Shown here: piece after piece, positions 34,430 to 43,292 of the stretch
Layout of the letters: each line of letters begins with the position of its first letter
Position numbering within the stretch: the stretch's first letter is position 1
Source of the DNA: JAJDZL01 sp965220665
Lineage (GTDB): Bacteria; Pseudomonadota; Gammaproteobacteria; Arenicellales; JAJDZL01
DNA length: 64,000 nucleotides
Direction: 5' to 3'
Assembly: GCA_965220665.1 (NCBI GenBank)
Contig: CBDCQQ010000005.1
Location: forward strand, 2,108,001-2,172,000
Program-made: the position numbers and the translations under genes
The notes under the pieces: generated by a model
Told to the model about the DNA's origin: nothing
Database searches by the model: none
The model's input: only the letters and a program-made list of their open reading frames with translations

Positions 34430-35464
34430 TCAACCAGATGTTGAGATGAACCCATCCAGCACGTTAACCGTGTTGATGCCTATTTCTGCGATTGCATAGC
34501 CACCTTCCATCACGAACAAGGTGGGTAGATTCAGCTTTCCAACTAGCTCACCGCAGCGAATGTAATCTTCGCTGTTTATGACAAAAAAACTCATCGGATC
34601 ATCTTTGTAGGTATCCACACCATGAGACACGACTAAAGCATCCGGCGAATATTCCCGAATGCGATTACATGCATGCTGCAGTGCACTGTACCATGTTTCG
34701 AAATCGGTGCCGGGCGGCATCGGATAGTTGCAGTTGAAACCTTCACCGAGACCTGCGCCTGTCTCATCCGCATAGCCAAGAAAATATGGGAATGTATGAT
34801 GTGGGTGCCCGTGCAAGGAAAGATACAGAACATCATCCCGTTGATAGAAGATATCCTGGCTGCCATTGCCATGATGAAAGTCGATGTCCAAGAGCGCCAC
34901 GCGACTCGCATTTTCGTTACGGAACGCCTGAACGGCGATAGCTGCATTGTTCAAAAAACAGTAGGCGCCGTACATGTCGGAAGCAGCATGATGTCCTGGA
35001 GGTCGGCACAACGAAAACGCCACACCATCATCTGCAACAATATTCTGGGCGGTTACTGCGCAGGCTGCTGCTGATTTTGCAGCAATCCAAGACCCTGAGG
35101 TGATTGCGGTTTCTATAGAAAGGCAGTAGTATGCAAGCTTGCCTTCTATGTGCTTAGGTATTTGACGGTCTCGCATTCGCCGGGCTGGGAAACTAGTTGG
35201 TATTGCTTCACCATTCATACCGAGTTCCTGCCACTCGTCCCATGCGTTCGCCAGAAATTCCACCAAATCAGGAGCGTGTACCTGCTTGACCAGTTCAATG
35301 TCCAGTTCATCAGGATTGACGAATTCCGTGTACCCCTGGGCGGTCAAACGGTCTATGATGTCGTCCCAGCGCTCCGGGCAATCAAATGGGCGCACCAACT
35401 GCCCACCATGGATCTCACCAGTTGGGTAATGCAGGCGATGCTTGCTACTGCGTACAGTTTTCAT
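34430..35464 (-). CDS. HDAC-family deacetylase (acetylpolyamine amidohydrolase-like)
   Basis: A 344-aa zinc-dependent deacetylase of the arginase/HDAC fold. Motifs include CRPPGHHA (paired histidines), LLDIDFHHGNGSQ (zinc-binding Asp and His), SHGVDTYKDDP (third zinc ligand Asp) and EGGYA (catalytic tyrosine). Bacterial members deacetylate acetylpolyamines, acetoin-type compounds or N-acetylated osmolytes. It is transcribed convergently with the betaine transporter. The substrate is not readable from sequence; the catalytic set appears complete. Confidence 0.82.
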   Translation of the reverse strand: MKTVRSSKHRLHYPTGEIHGGQLVRPFDCPERWDDIIDRLTAQGYTEFVNPDELDIELVKQVHAPDLVEFLANAWDEWQELGMNGEAIPTSFPARRMRDRQIPKHIEGKLAYYCLSIETAITSGSWIAAKSAAACAVTAQNIVADDGVAFSLCRPPGHHAASDMYGAYCFLNNAAIAVQAFRNENASRVALLDIDFHHGNGSQDIFYQRDDVLYLSLHGHPHHTFPYFLGYADETGAGLGEGFNCNYPMPPGTDFETWYSALQHACNRIREYSPDALVVSHGVDTYKDDPMSFFVINSEDYIRCGELVGKLNLPTLFVMEGGYAIAEIGINTVNVLDGFISTSG

Positions 35465-35877
35465 GTCAATAGGTGCTTAACATCTACTCAATGCTGATCC
35501 GTCCGTACAATTCAATTGAAAACCAACATTAACTGGCTAATGGGGATAAACGTTTCGCAATGCTGATGCGATGCATGGAATTCGAAAGCAAGGCTAAACT
35601 TTCGGTGAGAATTTTACAGGAATTCCCAACTGTTTAAATCCGATTACAGACAGGGGGTAGAAATTCGCAGAATTAGTTCAAGGTTAAAATTGACTCTTCC
35701 GCAATTGTAAGTGGGTAAGGCCAGCAATAAATCCCTTCGGGGTATATCTATTTGACCTCGTGTTGCACTTGACTTCAGTGTGCGTGCTGATGAAATCCGC
35801 GCACTGGCGCCCAATTAAGTCCACGACTCAGTAGTGTCTCGTTAACTGGACATGAAATCTTCATATCTTATTGATAC
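35465..35877. other. 413-bp gap with no gene
   Basis: Between the deacetylase start and the truncated binding-protein gene I see no reading frame worth calling, no RNA gene and no clear terminator. Confidence 0.35.
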
Positions 35878-36231
35878 TCATACAATAAACCGCTGTTTCA
35901 GGGTGTTGGAGACTTCTCCAATTACAATGATCTCACCTGCTTCTACGGCTTTGGGATAAATCTCACCGACATTGTTATCCCAAAGTTCGGTTTGAAGGTG
36001 AATGTTTCCCTGTGCAATCGCCGCAAGCTGTGGAACTGTCCCAGCAGTAACGAATTCAATATTGAATCCTGCTTTTTGCAAAAGCTGTCCTGTGATGTGA
36101 GCAGTAAGGTGCTGACCAGTCCAATCATTAATTGCAATCTTGATCGGGTCTGAAGAGCCGTTAGCTGCAAGCACATTGGTACTAAAAAAAGCACACACTA
36201 CGAGACTGAGCAATTTGTACCGTATTTTCAT
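35878..36231 (-). pseudogene. Truncated betaine-binding-protein gene
   Basis: A 117-aa fragment homologous to the N-terminal third of the binding protein at 30193-31125. It keeps a signal peptide (LLSLVVCAFFSTNVLA) and motifs such as DWTGQHLTAHITGQLL and NVGEIYPKAV. Homology stops after EIIVIG, and an unrelated tail NTLKQRFIV leads to the stop. Normal length is about 310 aa, so two thirds of the protein is missing. No transporter genes are adjacent. Confidence 0.75.
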
Positions 36232-36408
36232 TTATTTGACCTCATAGAAATAGCAATTATTTTGTTAATAATACAACAATAAATGCCACACAAAGGAGTG
36301 GCTTTTTCAGTAGGAAATAGATTGGAGAATAGCGGTTGAGGACTTCATTTGAGTAACATCAGGATTGAGTACGATTGCTCGACTTCAACAATTGATATAC
36401 TAATGTCC

Positions 36409-36690
36409 ATGGCACTTGCATTTGACGCTCTACTGGCAGTGAAACAGTTGCAGAAAGCTGGCATTGCGGAGCCTCAGTCAGAGGCTATCGTCAATATCGT
36501 TAGTGATATAAATGAAGAGTTCGCCACCAAATCGGATTTGGAAAAACTCAAAGAAGCGACTGAAGTGGAATTTAAAATTCCGAGACAGGAAACCAAGGCG
36601 GATATCGATTTCTTGCTTACCTGGTTACGTTTGCCACTGATAGAACTGCAAGGAGTCCCGAGACGCTTACATGCAGGAACGAACGGATAG
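36409..36690 (+). CDS. DUF1640-like small coiled-coil protein, C-terminally altered
   Basis: A 93-aa protein related to the next gene product: FDALLAVKQLQKAGIAEPQSEAIV resembles the DUF1640 N-terminal helix and FATKSDLEKLKEA the charged coiled coil. The usual C-terminal membrane helix is replaced by LTWLRLPLIELQGVPRRL, which suggests a frameshift or rearrangement. The start at 36409 is chosen because homology begins there. It may be decaying. Confidence 0.45.
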   Translation: MALAFDALLAVKQLQKAGIAEPQSEAIVNIVSDINEEFATKSDLEKLKEATEVEFKIPRQETKADIDFLLTWLRLPLIELQGVPRRLHAGTNG

Positions 36691-36701
36691 GACAAGATCA
36701 A

Positions 36702-36953
36702 GTGAATGAATCTATAGCATTTGATACCCATCGGTTTATCAAGCGTTTAACGCAAACTGGATTCACCGAACAACAGGCGGAAGCGTTGGCTGATGAGCAG
36801 GTGAGTCTTCTCGATAGTAATTTGGCTACAAAAGCCGACCTCTTGAGCATCAAAGCGGAAATTGAAAAAGTTAAAGCAGACCTGTTGAAGTGGATGATTG
36901 GCGCGCTGATCGCTCAGGCCGGCCTGATTGTAACGCTGATCAAGGTGCTGTAA
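36702..36953 (+). CDS. DUF1640-family coiled-coil membrane-anchored protein
   Basis: An 83-aa protein with FDTHRFIKRLTQTGFTEQQAEALAD at the N terminus, LATKADLLSIKAEIEKVKADL as a coiled coil, and a C-terminal membrane helix WMIGALIAQAGLIVTLIKV. This matches the DUF1640 (CCDC90-like) family of small coiled-coil proteins, of unknown function in bacteria. It starts 11 bp after the previous paralogue. Further related genes lie at 36409 and 57510. Confidence 0.7.
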   Translation: MNESIAFDTHRFIKRLTQTGFTEQQAEALADEQVSLLDSNLATKADLLSIKAEIEKVKADLLKWMIGALIAQAGLIVTLIKVL

Positions 36954-37079
36954 GCAAAATTTTCCTCGTAGCAAGAGGAACTTGAACATTTCGTTACGGG
37001 GACGAGAGTCATGCTCTCTCCGTCACTATGAAATACGATCACACTCCAGCCTCCGGATTCAGCATATCAAATCCGCTCG

Positions 37080-37098
37080 GCCGAAACACAGTTTCGGC
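37080..37098 (+). terminator. Candidate terminator after the DUF1640 genes
   Basis: GCCGAAAC at 37080-37087 pairs with GTTTCGGC at 37091-37098 across a 3-nt loop, followed by TTATTTC. It lies 127 bp after the DUF1640 stop codon and 116 bp before the zeta toxin start. Confidence 0.4.
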
Positions 37099-37213
37099 TT
37101 ATTTCATCGGCAGACGGGGTGATTCAAGGGCGGGAATAATGACCGTTTAGTGTTACAAGTCGTATCTGGCTAGTGCTCAATTTTCAGAACATATAAGTTG
37201 CGAGTCATTGAAA

Positions 37214-37936
37214 ATGGAAAATGAGCATGAAATGATCAAACAGAAGGCTATGCGGTTTGCCAGGGCAAATAAAAAAGCAATAGCGATGAAGTTCACAGAC
37301 ATTGAAACGTATTTGCCGGATCTTCATCCCTCATCTGTGTTTATGGCTGGTTCGCCGGGTGCCGGAAAAACTGAAGCTTCGATTTCTCTGTTGGATGTAA
37401 TCAAGCAAAGAAAAGGAAATTTGCACGTCCTTCGTATCGACCCAGATGAGTTTAGATCAGTTTTTGAAGACTATACAGGAAACAACGCTTGGCTATTCCA
37501 ACCAGCGGTTTCAATTCTGGTGAGTGCAATTCTTGATGTCGCATTGAAGCAAAATCAGACTTTTGTACTTGATGGAACATTGTCAAACTTCAAGATTGCA
37601 AATGAGAACATCTCGCGTTCTCTTAAGCGAAATAGATACGTCCAACTTCTATACGTTTACTTAAGTCCTGAGAAGGCGTGGGAGTTTGTTCAAGCGAGAG
37701 AGAAGAAAGAAGGTAGGAAAATCCCACCAGATCGATTTATTAAACAGTATTTCATAGCAAGGCAAAATGTAAACCAGCTGAAGCAAATATATGGAAATAA
37801 AATCAAAGTTGATCTATTATTGAAAGATATTGATGGTAAGAATAGACTCTATAAAGCTGGAATTGATTGTATTGATCACCATGTTACAGAAAATTATTCG
37901 AAAGCTGATATTGAAGAACTAATAAACTTAGGATAG
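37214..37936 (+). CDS. Zeta-toxin family P-loop kinase
   Basis: A 240-aa protein. FMAGSPGAGKTEASISLL is a Walker A motif; RIDPDEFRSVF follows, with the acidic residue used by zeta toxins; FVLDGTLSNF is the substrate-side strand and KKEGRKIPPDRFI the basic lid. Zeta toxins phosphorylate UDP-N-acetylglucosamine or related sugars. The ATG at 37214 is used; TTG two codons earlier is possible. No epsilon-type antitoxin gene precedes it, but a 54-aa reading frame with its own Shine-Dalgarno starts 9 bp downstream. Confidence 0.72.
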   Translation: MENEHEMIKQKAMRFARANKKAIAMKFTDIETYLPDLHPSSVFMAGSPGAGKTEASISLLDVIKQRKGNLHVLRIDPDEFRSVFEDYTGNNAWLFQPAVSILVSAILDVALKQNQTFVLDGTLSNFKIANENISRSLKRNRYVQLLYVYLSPEKAWEFVQAREKKEGRKIPPDRFIKQYFIARQNVNQLKQIYGNKIKVDLLLKDIDGKNRLYKAGIDCIDHHVTENYSKADIEELINLG

Positions 37937-37945
37937 GAGTCGGAG

Positions 37946-38110
37946 ATGTTAAAGAAACCGCAATTAACGCCGAAAGGTGATTCTGTGTTTACTATTTTTA
38001 TTCGTGAAGCTTCAGCAGCGGAGAAAAAAAAGGTGTACACCGAGGTTATGAAAAGAGCCAGTGCTATGCAGAAAAAAGTATTGGAAGAAGTCGTCGAATC
38101 TGATATTTGA
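37946..38110 (+). CDS. Small ORF downstream of the zeta toxin (candidate antitoxin)
   Basis: A 54-aa reading frame, MLKKPQLTPKGDSVFTIF at the start, followed by a lysine- and alanine-rich helix ending in VLEEVVESDI. A GGAG Shine-Dalgarno lies about 8 bp ahead of the ATG, and the gap to the toxin stop is 9 bp, so it is probably co-translated. It resembles no antitoxin I recognise. The antitoxin role is suggested only by position and would reverse the usual antitoxin-first order. Confidence 0.5.
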   Translation: MLKKPQLTPKGDSVFTIFIREASAAEKKKVYTEVMKRASAMQKKVLEEVVESDI

Positions 38111-38679
38111 ATGGTTATGAATATTTGATAGCCTGCCAATACACCTATTCTGACCGTACCCTGCTCTAATCGTATCTCTAAATAATCCTGGTTCATGAAA
38201 CCTGCCTTGAGTCAGTTGTATTCGCCTCCTCTATCAAGGAACTTATTTTCCGAAAGGTAAACCTTTTCAGTGCCTCTTTGAGTCCTACCTCCAGGATGGA
38301 GGGACCGTATTCTAATTTTCTCTCTGGTGATAGCATATTGGGCCAGATTCAAACGTAGGTTCAAAGAACGACGCTTTGGTCTCCTACTACCAATTGGCTT
38401 TCATCGACCAGAAAAATGTTATCTTCATAAAGTATTGACTGCATTTGCTTCAATTTCGGTCATTCTGTTTAAATTTTTGCTTCGCAGTGTGAAATTCCAC
38501 TGAATTGAATCTGCTTGAACCTTTATCAAAGCCGACGGCGAGTCAGAACAACGGTGCTATTCGTATTCAATCCATTAAGACTAAAAATCCACGTCTTCAA
38601 TTCATCATTTAAGAAATCTTTGAAGCGATAATCGCTGCTGAACTTGCAGAAAGTCTCTGATTGAAGCGTTTCAGTCCAT
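38111..38679. other. 569-bp gap upstream of porin 1
   Basis: No gene is apparent. A small hairpin (CCTCCA with TGGAGG) occurs near 38290. The region does not resemble the leader of porin 2, which suggests the porin 1 gene has lost its native promoter and start region. Confidence 0.35.
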
Positions 38680-39927
38680 TTGATGGCCATTCTGGTTTTC
38701 GCGGGTGTGCTGAGCGTTCCCTCAGCCGTGTTTGCGGAAGCCAGCTGGTACGGCTCACTGCGCGGCGGCCTGAATGTCGGCGGCGGCAATGACGCCAAGT
38801 TTTTTGACGGCGCATCGCGCTGGGGCATCAAGGGTTCGAACGAAGCCGGTGAGGGACTCACCGCCGTGTACCGGTTCGAGCACAAGATCAGCACGACCAA
38901 TGGCGGTCAGCCCGGCGGGCGTCTCGCCTATGTCGGACTGACCGGTGGATTCGGCTCACTCACCATGGGCCAGATATGGAATGCAGCGTACAATCACGCC
39001 GGCTCCATCACTGACCAGTCGTACTACTTTGGAAACTCCTGGACCGGTTATCGGCACGGCAATGCTTTTTCCTATGCCTTCTCTTCCGGCGCGGTCGGCT
39101 TTCAGCTGGACCTGATCTCGGATGGTGGCATGGACACCGGCAAGGCAATTGACAAGACCGAGTTCGGCATGACGGTCGGACTGGGCGAGGTCGGCAAGAT
39201 CGCCATCGCTCACACCAACCAGCGCGACACGATGAAAATGTCGATGGCCATGCCGGAAACCTATACGGTAACCGCTTCGGAAGTCGCGGCGAGGAAGATC
39301 GATGTTATCTATGCAGCTAACGATTCTTCTAACGTAGCAGACGGGGAGTTAAATGCCACCGGACTGGACGCTATAAGGTTTGCTGACGGTATGTACAGAG
39401 TTGATACGGTTGGTTCAGAATGTGATGCAACTGACCCAGATGCGGCTGACGCGTGTATGACTGCGACAGCCTACGTTTCTGTTGAGACTACGTATTCCGA
39501 TGCAACTAATGCAGTTACGGTTGGTGAGGTTCAAAACTTCCATTTGCCAGCCAGCATAACTACAACAGCTGCAACGGATGCGATGAGTGTTGTAGACGCA
39601 CGCGGTCACAAGACCACTCACGTAGCGGTTCAATTCAATGTGGGCGGCGTCACGCCTTACATTGGCTATTCAAAAAGAAAAATGAATGGCGCTTCGGCTG
39701 AGACGAAAATCACGCACTACGGCATGAGCGGCAGTCTGGGTGACACCGGTCTGAGCTATCTGCTGATGGGCAGAAGTGAAAAAGATGCCGACGGCATGAA
39801 AACCAGTCCATGGGTGGCGAACGTGAGCAAAAGCCTTGGTGGCGGCGCCACGGTCATCTTTGAGCATGGCAACAATGATGATGGAAAGAGCGGACAGTCT
39901 CGAGTTGGATTGCACGTGAATTTCTAG
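38680..39927 (+). CDS. Porin 1, Gram-negative type, with truncated signal peptide
   Basis: A 415-aa outer-membrane beta-barrel porin. EASWYGSLRGGLNVGG starts the mature protein, and the last residues, SRVGLHVNF, end with the phenylalanine needed for outer-membrane assembly. The homologous porin 2 starts with MKKLMAILVFAG; here the frame begins at the ATG of MAIL, so the positively charged signal-peptide start is missing. Residues 190-330 diverge from porin 2 and are rich in acidic repeats of Asp and Thr. Possibly silent, or expressed from an unseen upstream start. Confidence 0.7.
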   Translation: MMAILVFAGVLSVPSAVFAEASWYGSLRGGLNVGGGNDAKFFDGASRWGIKGSNEAGEGLTAVYRFEHKISTTNGGQPGGRLAYVGLTGGFGSLTMGQIWNAAYNHAGSITDQSYYFGNSWTGYRHGNAFSYAFSSGAVGFQLDLISDGGMDTGKAIDKTEFGMTVGLGEVGKIAIAHTNQRDTMKMSMAMPETYTVTASEVAARKIDVIYAANDSSNVADGELNATGLDAIRFADGMYRVDTVGSECDATDPDAADACMTATAYVSVETTYSDATNAVTVGEVQNFHLPASITTTAATDAMSVVDARGHKTTHVAVQFNVGGVTPYIGYSKRKMNGASAETKITHYGMSGSLGDTGLSYLLMGRSEKDADGMKTSPWVANVSKSLGGGATVIFEHGNNDDGKSGQSRVGLHVNF

Positions 39928-39958
39928 CCTGATGGTTTGAAATTACAATCTCGTAATG

Positions 39959-39987
39959 AAACGGGGTGCTCCGGCACCCCGTTTTTC
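39959..39987 (+). terminator. Rho-independent terminator of porin 1
   Basis: An 11-bp stem with the core CGGGGTGC pairing with GCACCCCG (39962-39969 with 39974-39981), a 4-nt loop TCCG and a tail GTTTTTC. It is a classic terminator 32 bp after the porin stop. The same structure, inverted, ends porin 2. Confidence 0.88.
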
Positions 39988-39990
39988 TTG

Positions 39991-40682
39991 GTGTGTCAGG
40001 GCATGAACCTCATCCAGACCCAGCCGCATTCAGTTACGTGCGCGTGTGTACACCCGTTTCCATTGCCGCTCAATGATATCGCGCAGTTTGTGCCGAATCC
40101 ACTCATCAAACTCCAGCCGCATCGTTTTGGCTCGGGCCGGCTTGAAGTAAACCGCCTGACCAAAGCGCAACTGGTTGAGTTTGTCGATTGTGCAGGTGAG
40201 TTTTCGTCAGCGCATCCTGTGCAGAACTTCACGCACCTTGACTTTGAAGCACTTGCGGCTGTTCATTGAGATTCGTAAAGTGGTGTGTACACTGCCTACG
40301 ATGGTATGGTCCGGAAAGCCTCTGCCGCTTCATCTCGTATCCTGTCGATTCCGGTAGACCTCTCAGGCAAAACGAAAGATCTCCCGGGGTAAGGCACACA
40401 ACTTTCTCACCTATGCCTGCCGCATATGTGCCGACGAATTCTGCACCTCTGTATTGGGCTTCGATTCTATTGGCCCTCCCATGCATCGTGACCGCTTCGT
40501 ATGCGATTTCCCGTCTGTCAGGCGATTGGTTTGCCTTCGGCTTCCTTCAGATTCCACCTCGAATCGGACACCCCTGCCGTCCGGCTGATTGTTCCCCATG
40601 CAGGGCCAACAGCGGACCTGCACCGCCAGGTCATCCGGCCACCACCATGTGAGAACCGGAACAGTGCCCATTTCTGACACAC
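39991..40682 (-). mobile_element. Decayed group II intron (IIC-like) between the porins
   Basis: On the minus strand the segment begins GTGTGTCAG directly after the porin 2 terminator tail, a typical group IIC insertion position. The domain I region carries ATCTGAAGGAAGCCGAAGG, a sequence familiar from bacterial group II introns. Further along the minus strand, the frame MRLEFDEWIRHKLRDIIERQ followed by WKRVYTRARN matches the C-terminal maturase region of the intron-encoded protein, then a stop. The reverse transcriptase and domains V-VI are absent, so it cannot splice or move. Confidence 0.6.
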
Positions 40683-40690
40683 CAAGAAAA

Positions 40691-40712
40691 ACGGGGTGCC
40701 GGAGCACCCCGT
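40691..40712 (-). terminator. Rho-independent terminator of porin 2
   Basis: ACGGGGTGC at 40691-40699 pairs with GCACCCCGT at 40704-40712; on the minus strand it is followed by TTTTTC. It lies 28 bp after the porin 2 stop and is an inverted copy of the porin 1 terminator. Confidence 0.85.
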
Positions 40713-40739
40713 TCATTTGATACAAACTGAATGAACCTG

Positions 40740-41816
40740 TCAGAAGTGAACTGCCAGAGCCACGCCAGTTACGTTCGCTGAATCACCGTCATTGTTGGCA
40801 TGTTCAATAATCAGCGCCGCGCTGTCACCGAGTCCCTTTGTCAAAGAAAGCACCCAGGGTTTATGGCTGTCCTTTTTGTCTCTCCACTGAAAGACATAAC
40901 TGAGACCGGTATCTCCCAAGCCGCCACGGATTCCGAAGAATGTGGTTTTCTGCTCAGTATCGGGGGCCTCGCTACCATGGGTGGCATCAGAGTTGGCTAT
41001 AGAGAAGGTATCGTCCGCAGATGTGGGATCATCAAAGTCACTGACGACGAGATCTGTATAACCGGCATCTGGTCTGGCACCTGTAGTATTGGATACCTTT
41101 TCTTTTTGGGAACCAACATAAACAGTCAGATCGCTCACTGAGATTTCCGCTGCAATTGAGTTGGTTACGGTTTGCCATGTCGAATCGTTATAAGCATTGT
41201 ATGCGCCTGCGGCTTCAGTCGCTACCAAAAATTGCTCCTTCATCGTATACTTGTCGTCCTGATGCGAAAGTGCGACTTTACCGATGTCGCCGACATTGAT
41301 GCTCAGACCGAATTCAACATCCTGAAGGCCGGTGTCCGGGTCCGTGTCATTTCCTTCTGGTCCACCATAACGCCCATCAAGCTGCAGGCTCATCAGATCG
41401 TTCGAAAACGCATAGGAAATCGCATTTCCGTGACGATAGGCGGTTTGCGCATCACCCCAGAACCACGAATTGTCCGTCACGGCACCGAACGAATTGTAAG
41501 ACGCACTCCAGATCTGACCCGCGGTCACGGTTCCAAATCCACCTGAAAGTCCGACATAAGCAAGACGACCACCGCCGCCCAGACCCGCATTTTCCGTGCT
41601 CATCTTGTGCTCAAACCGGTACACGGCTGAGAGTCCTTCACCGGCCTCGTGCGAGCCCTTGATGCCCCAGCGAGACCCACCATCAAACACGCTTACTTTG
41701 CTGTCCGACGATTTAAGACCGGCACGCAGCGAGCCGTACCAGCTGGCTTCCGCAAACACGGCTGAGGGAACGCTCAGCACACCCGCGAAAACCAGAATGG
41801 CCATCAATTTTTTCAT
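40740..41816 (-). CDS. Porin 2, Gram-negative type
   Basis: A 358-aa outer-membrane porin. Signal peptide MKKLMAILVFAGVLSVPSA is cleaved before EASWYGSLRAG. Conserved barrel segments include SRWGIKGSHEAGEGLSAVYR and GGRLAYVGLSGGFG, and the protein ends VTGVALAVHF with a terminal phenylalanine. A GAGG Shine-Dalgarno sits 8 bp ahead of the ATG at 41816. It is a paralogue of porin 1, transcribed towards it. General diffusion or anion transport; specificity unknown. Confidence 0.88.
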   Translation of the reverse strand: MKKLMAILVFAGVLSVPSAVFAEASWYGSLRAGLKSSDSKVSVFDGGSRWGIKGSHEAGEGLSAVYRFEHKMSTENAGLGGGGRLAYVGLSGGFGTVTAGQIWSASYNSFGAVTDNSWFWGDAQTAYRHGNAISYAFSNDLMSLQLDGRYGGPEGNDTDPDTGLQDVEFGLSINVGDIGKVALSHQDDKYTMKEQFLVATEAAGAYNAYNDSTWQTVTNSIAAEISVSDLTVYVGSQKEKVSNTTGARPDAGYTDLVVSDFDDPTSADDTFSIANSDATHGSEAPDTEQKTTFFGIRGGLGDTGLSYVFQWRDKKDSHKPWVLSLTKGLGDSAALIIEHANNDGDSANVTGVALAVHF

Positions 41817-42082
41817 AACATTTTCCTCAAGATTATTCATGAATAAAATTTGTGATTAGTCAGTTGAAATACAGATTTCATACTGACGGAAGCAATTATT
41901 AAACATCTGTAAGGGTGAAATAAACATCAAATGCCTAAAATATATCGAATTTATACAATCGTTAGAATTTATGTTGCATTTGTGCAACAGAGTTTGGTTG
42001 ATGCTTTTAACTTTGTAAATCGATCAAACGGCAAATTGTGTATGAATGCAATTGAACGGCAAGTTTGCATTTAATGTCGGCT

Positions 42083-42751
42083 TCAATCAAATTTGGGGTT
42101 TGCATTGGCAAGTGTTTTCAGAAATTGCTTTCTGTATTTCCAGTCTTTTCGATCCATCGGGTACGGCTCCATCAGGGAAATTTCGTTCAATTTGGCTTGC
42201 AAATCAACTTCATCGAAATTTTCAGGGTCAAATTGTTGCGCCATTAGCCACGTTACCGGGTCGCCGTCGACAAAGTCGTCCTCAGAAAAAACAGTTGGGT
42301 CCCGGTCACCCAATATCTCGACATAGTCATCGTAAGTGAACACTCCATAGTCTTCAATTGGTGCGCATCGGGCACCGCCAAGGAGTATCGGACAAGTCAT
42401 TGGTTGTTTGATTTGGCGCGGCTTCCCAATAGTAATAATGTGTGTCCACGAGTCACCGAAATCATAAATGTATTTGAAGCCATATCGTTTGAATCTAGCG
42501 TTGATAACGTCAACGAGACTGAAGTCGTCTGAACTGAATTCTTCCTCCTGCTCATATCCCCAATGGGGCGATGCACAAAAATCCCTTCCTACATAGAATC
42601 CAGACAAATGATCATTATCCCAGTCGAAAGCAACTTGAATGATTTCGTGCAAAGTTGTCAATGAAATGTAGGTGGGGACTTGAATGCGTCGCCATATTTT
42701 TGGTGCGTAGTACTGAAGTTCGATGCGAACTCCGACGATAGTTTCAGTCAT
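42083..42751 (-). CDS. Plasmid pRiA4b ORF-3-like protein
   Basis: A 222-aa protein of the pRiA4b ORF3 family: YAPKIWRRIQVPTYISLTTLHEIIQVAFDWDNDHL at its N terminus (core IWRRIQVP and LHEIIQVAFDW), then FKYIYDFGDSWTHIITIGK, the family hallmark YxYDFGDxW. The C-terminal part has GGARCAPIEDYG. The family is common on plasmids and in genomic islands and its function is unknown. It ends near the porin 2 promoter region and is transcribed in the same direction. Confidence 0.8.
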   Translation of the reverse strand: MTETIVGVRIELQYYAPKIWRRIQVPTYISLTTLHEIIQVAFDWDNDHLSGFYVGRDFCASPHWGYEQEEEFSSDDFSLVDVINARFKRYGFKYIYDFGDSWTHIITIGKPRQIKQPMTCPILLGGARCAPIEDYGVFTYDDYVEILGDRDPTVFSEDDFVDGDPVTWLMAQQFDPENFDEVDLQAKLNEISLMEPYPMDRKDWKYRKQFLKTLANANPKFD

Positions 42752-43292
42752 AAATCTGTTCCCCTGTCAAAAAAATATGATTGTGCAATTCGAGATCAAC
42801 TGATCCCACTGAAATTTTTGGTGTAGTTTTCAATCCTGGGATTTTGATTCCAGCATCGTACGACGAAATGCCGGTGCCTGTGCTGCATGAAGCGCATCCG
42901 CAAGCGAGAATTGGCTGGTAATCAAGTCTTCGATCTTGGGACCTGCGCAAATTCTGTGAATCGCTTCGGCAAGCATGAGAAATCAATCCGTTAATTTACT
43001 GTACTGTTTCTGAATGAGTTGAGACAAGATGCGAATATTCCAAGACACCAATGGCCTCGATATCATTCCCGAGCGCGAAGCGTTCCAAGCCGAAATAATA
43101 ACAAAGTTATCAGCATCGGAATCATGGAATTGTGAAAGGATTCAATTCAAGATATCGAATTTTGCTCGCTAAAGAGTTCTGACGACCGCCGTAACAAGTC
43201 TCCTGAAGCAGACCCTAGAATGAAGAACTGACCGGTTCGCTCACCGTTGCGGATTCGGGAATCCATTAAACTGCGAAGTGCTCGAATCGCGC
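42752..43292. other. 541-bp gap upstream of the pRiA4b ORF3-like gene
   Basis: An 80-codon minus-strand frame (42744-42986) overlaps the following gene by 8 bp, but its composition (two cysteine-rich segments, no motif) and the lack of a Shine-Dalgarno make it doubtful. The rest holds nothing I can name; it may be remnant sequence. Confidence 0.3.

Noticed and set aside
42744..42986. An 80-codon frame overlapping the pRiA4b ORF3-like start
   Set aside because: No Shine-Dalgarno, no motif, and the upstream region looks degraded.
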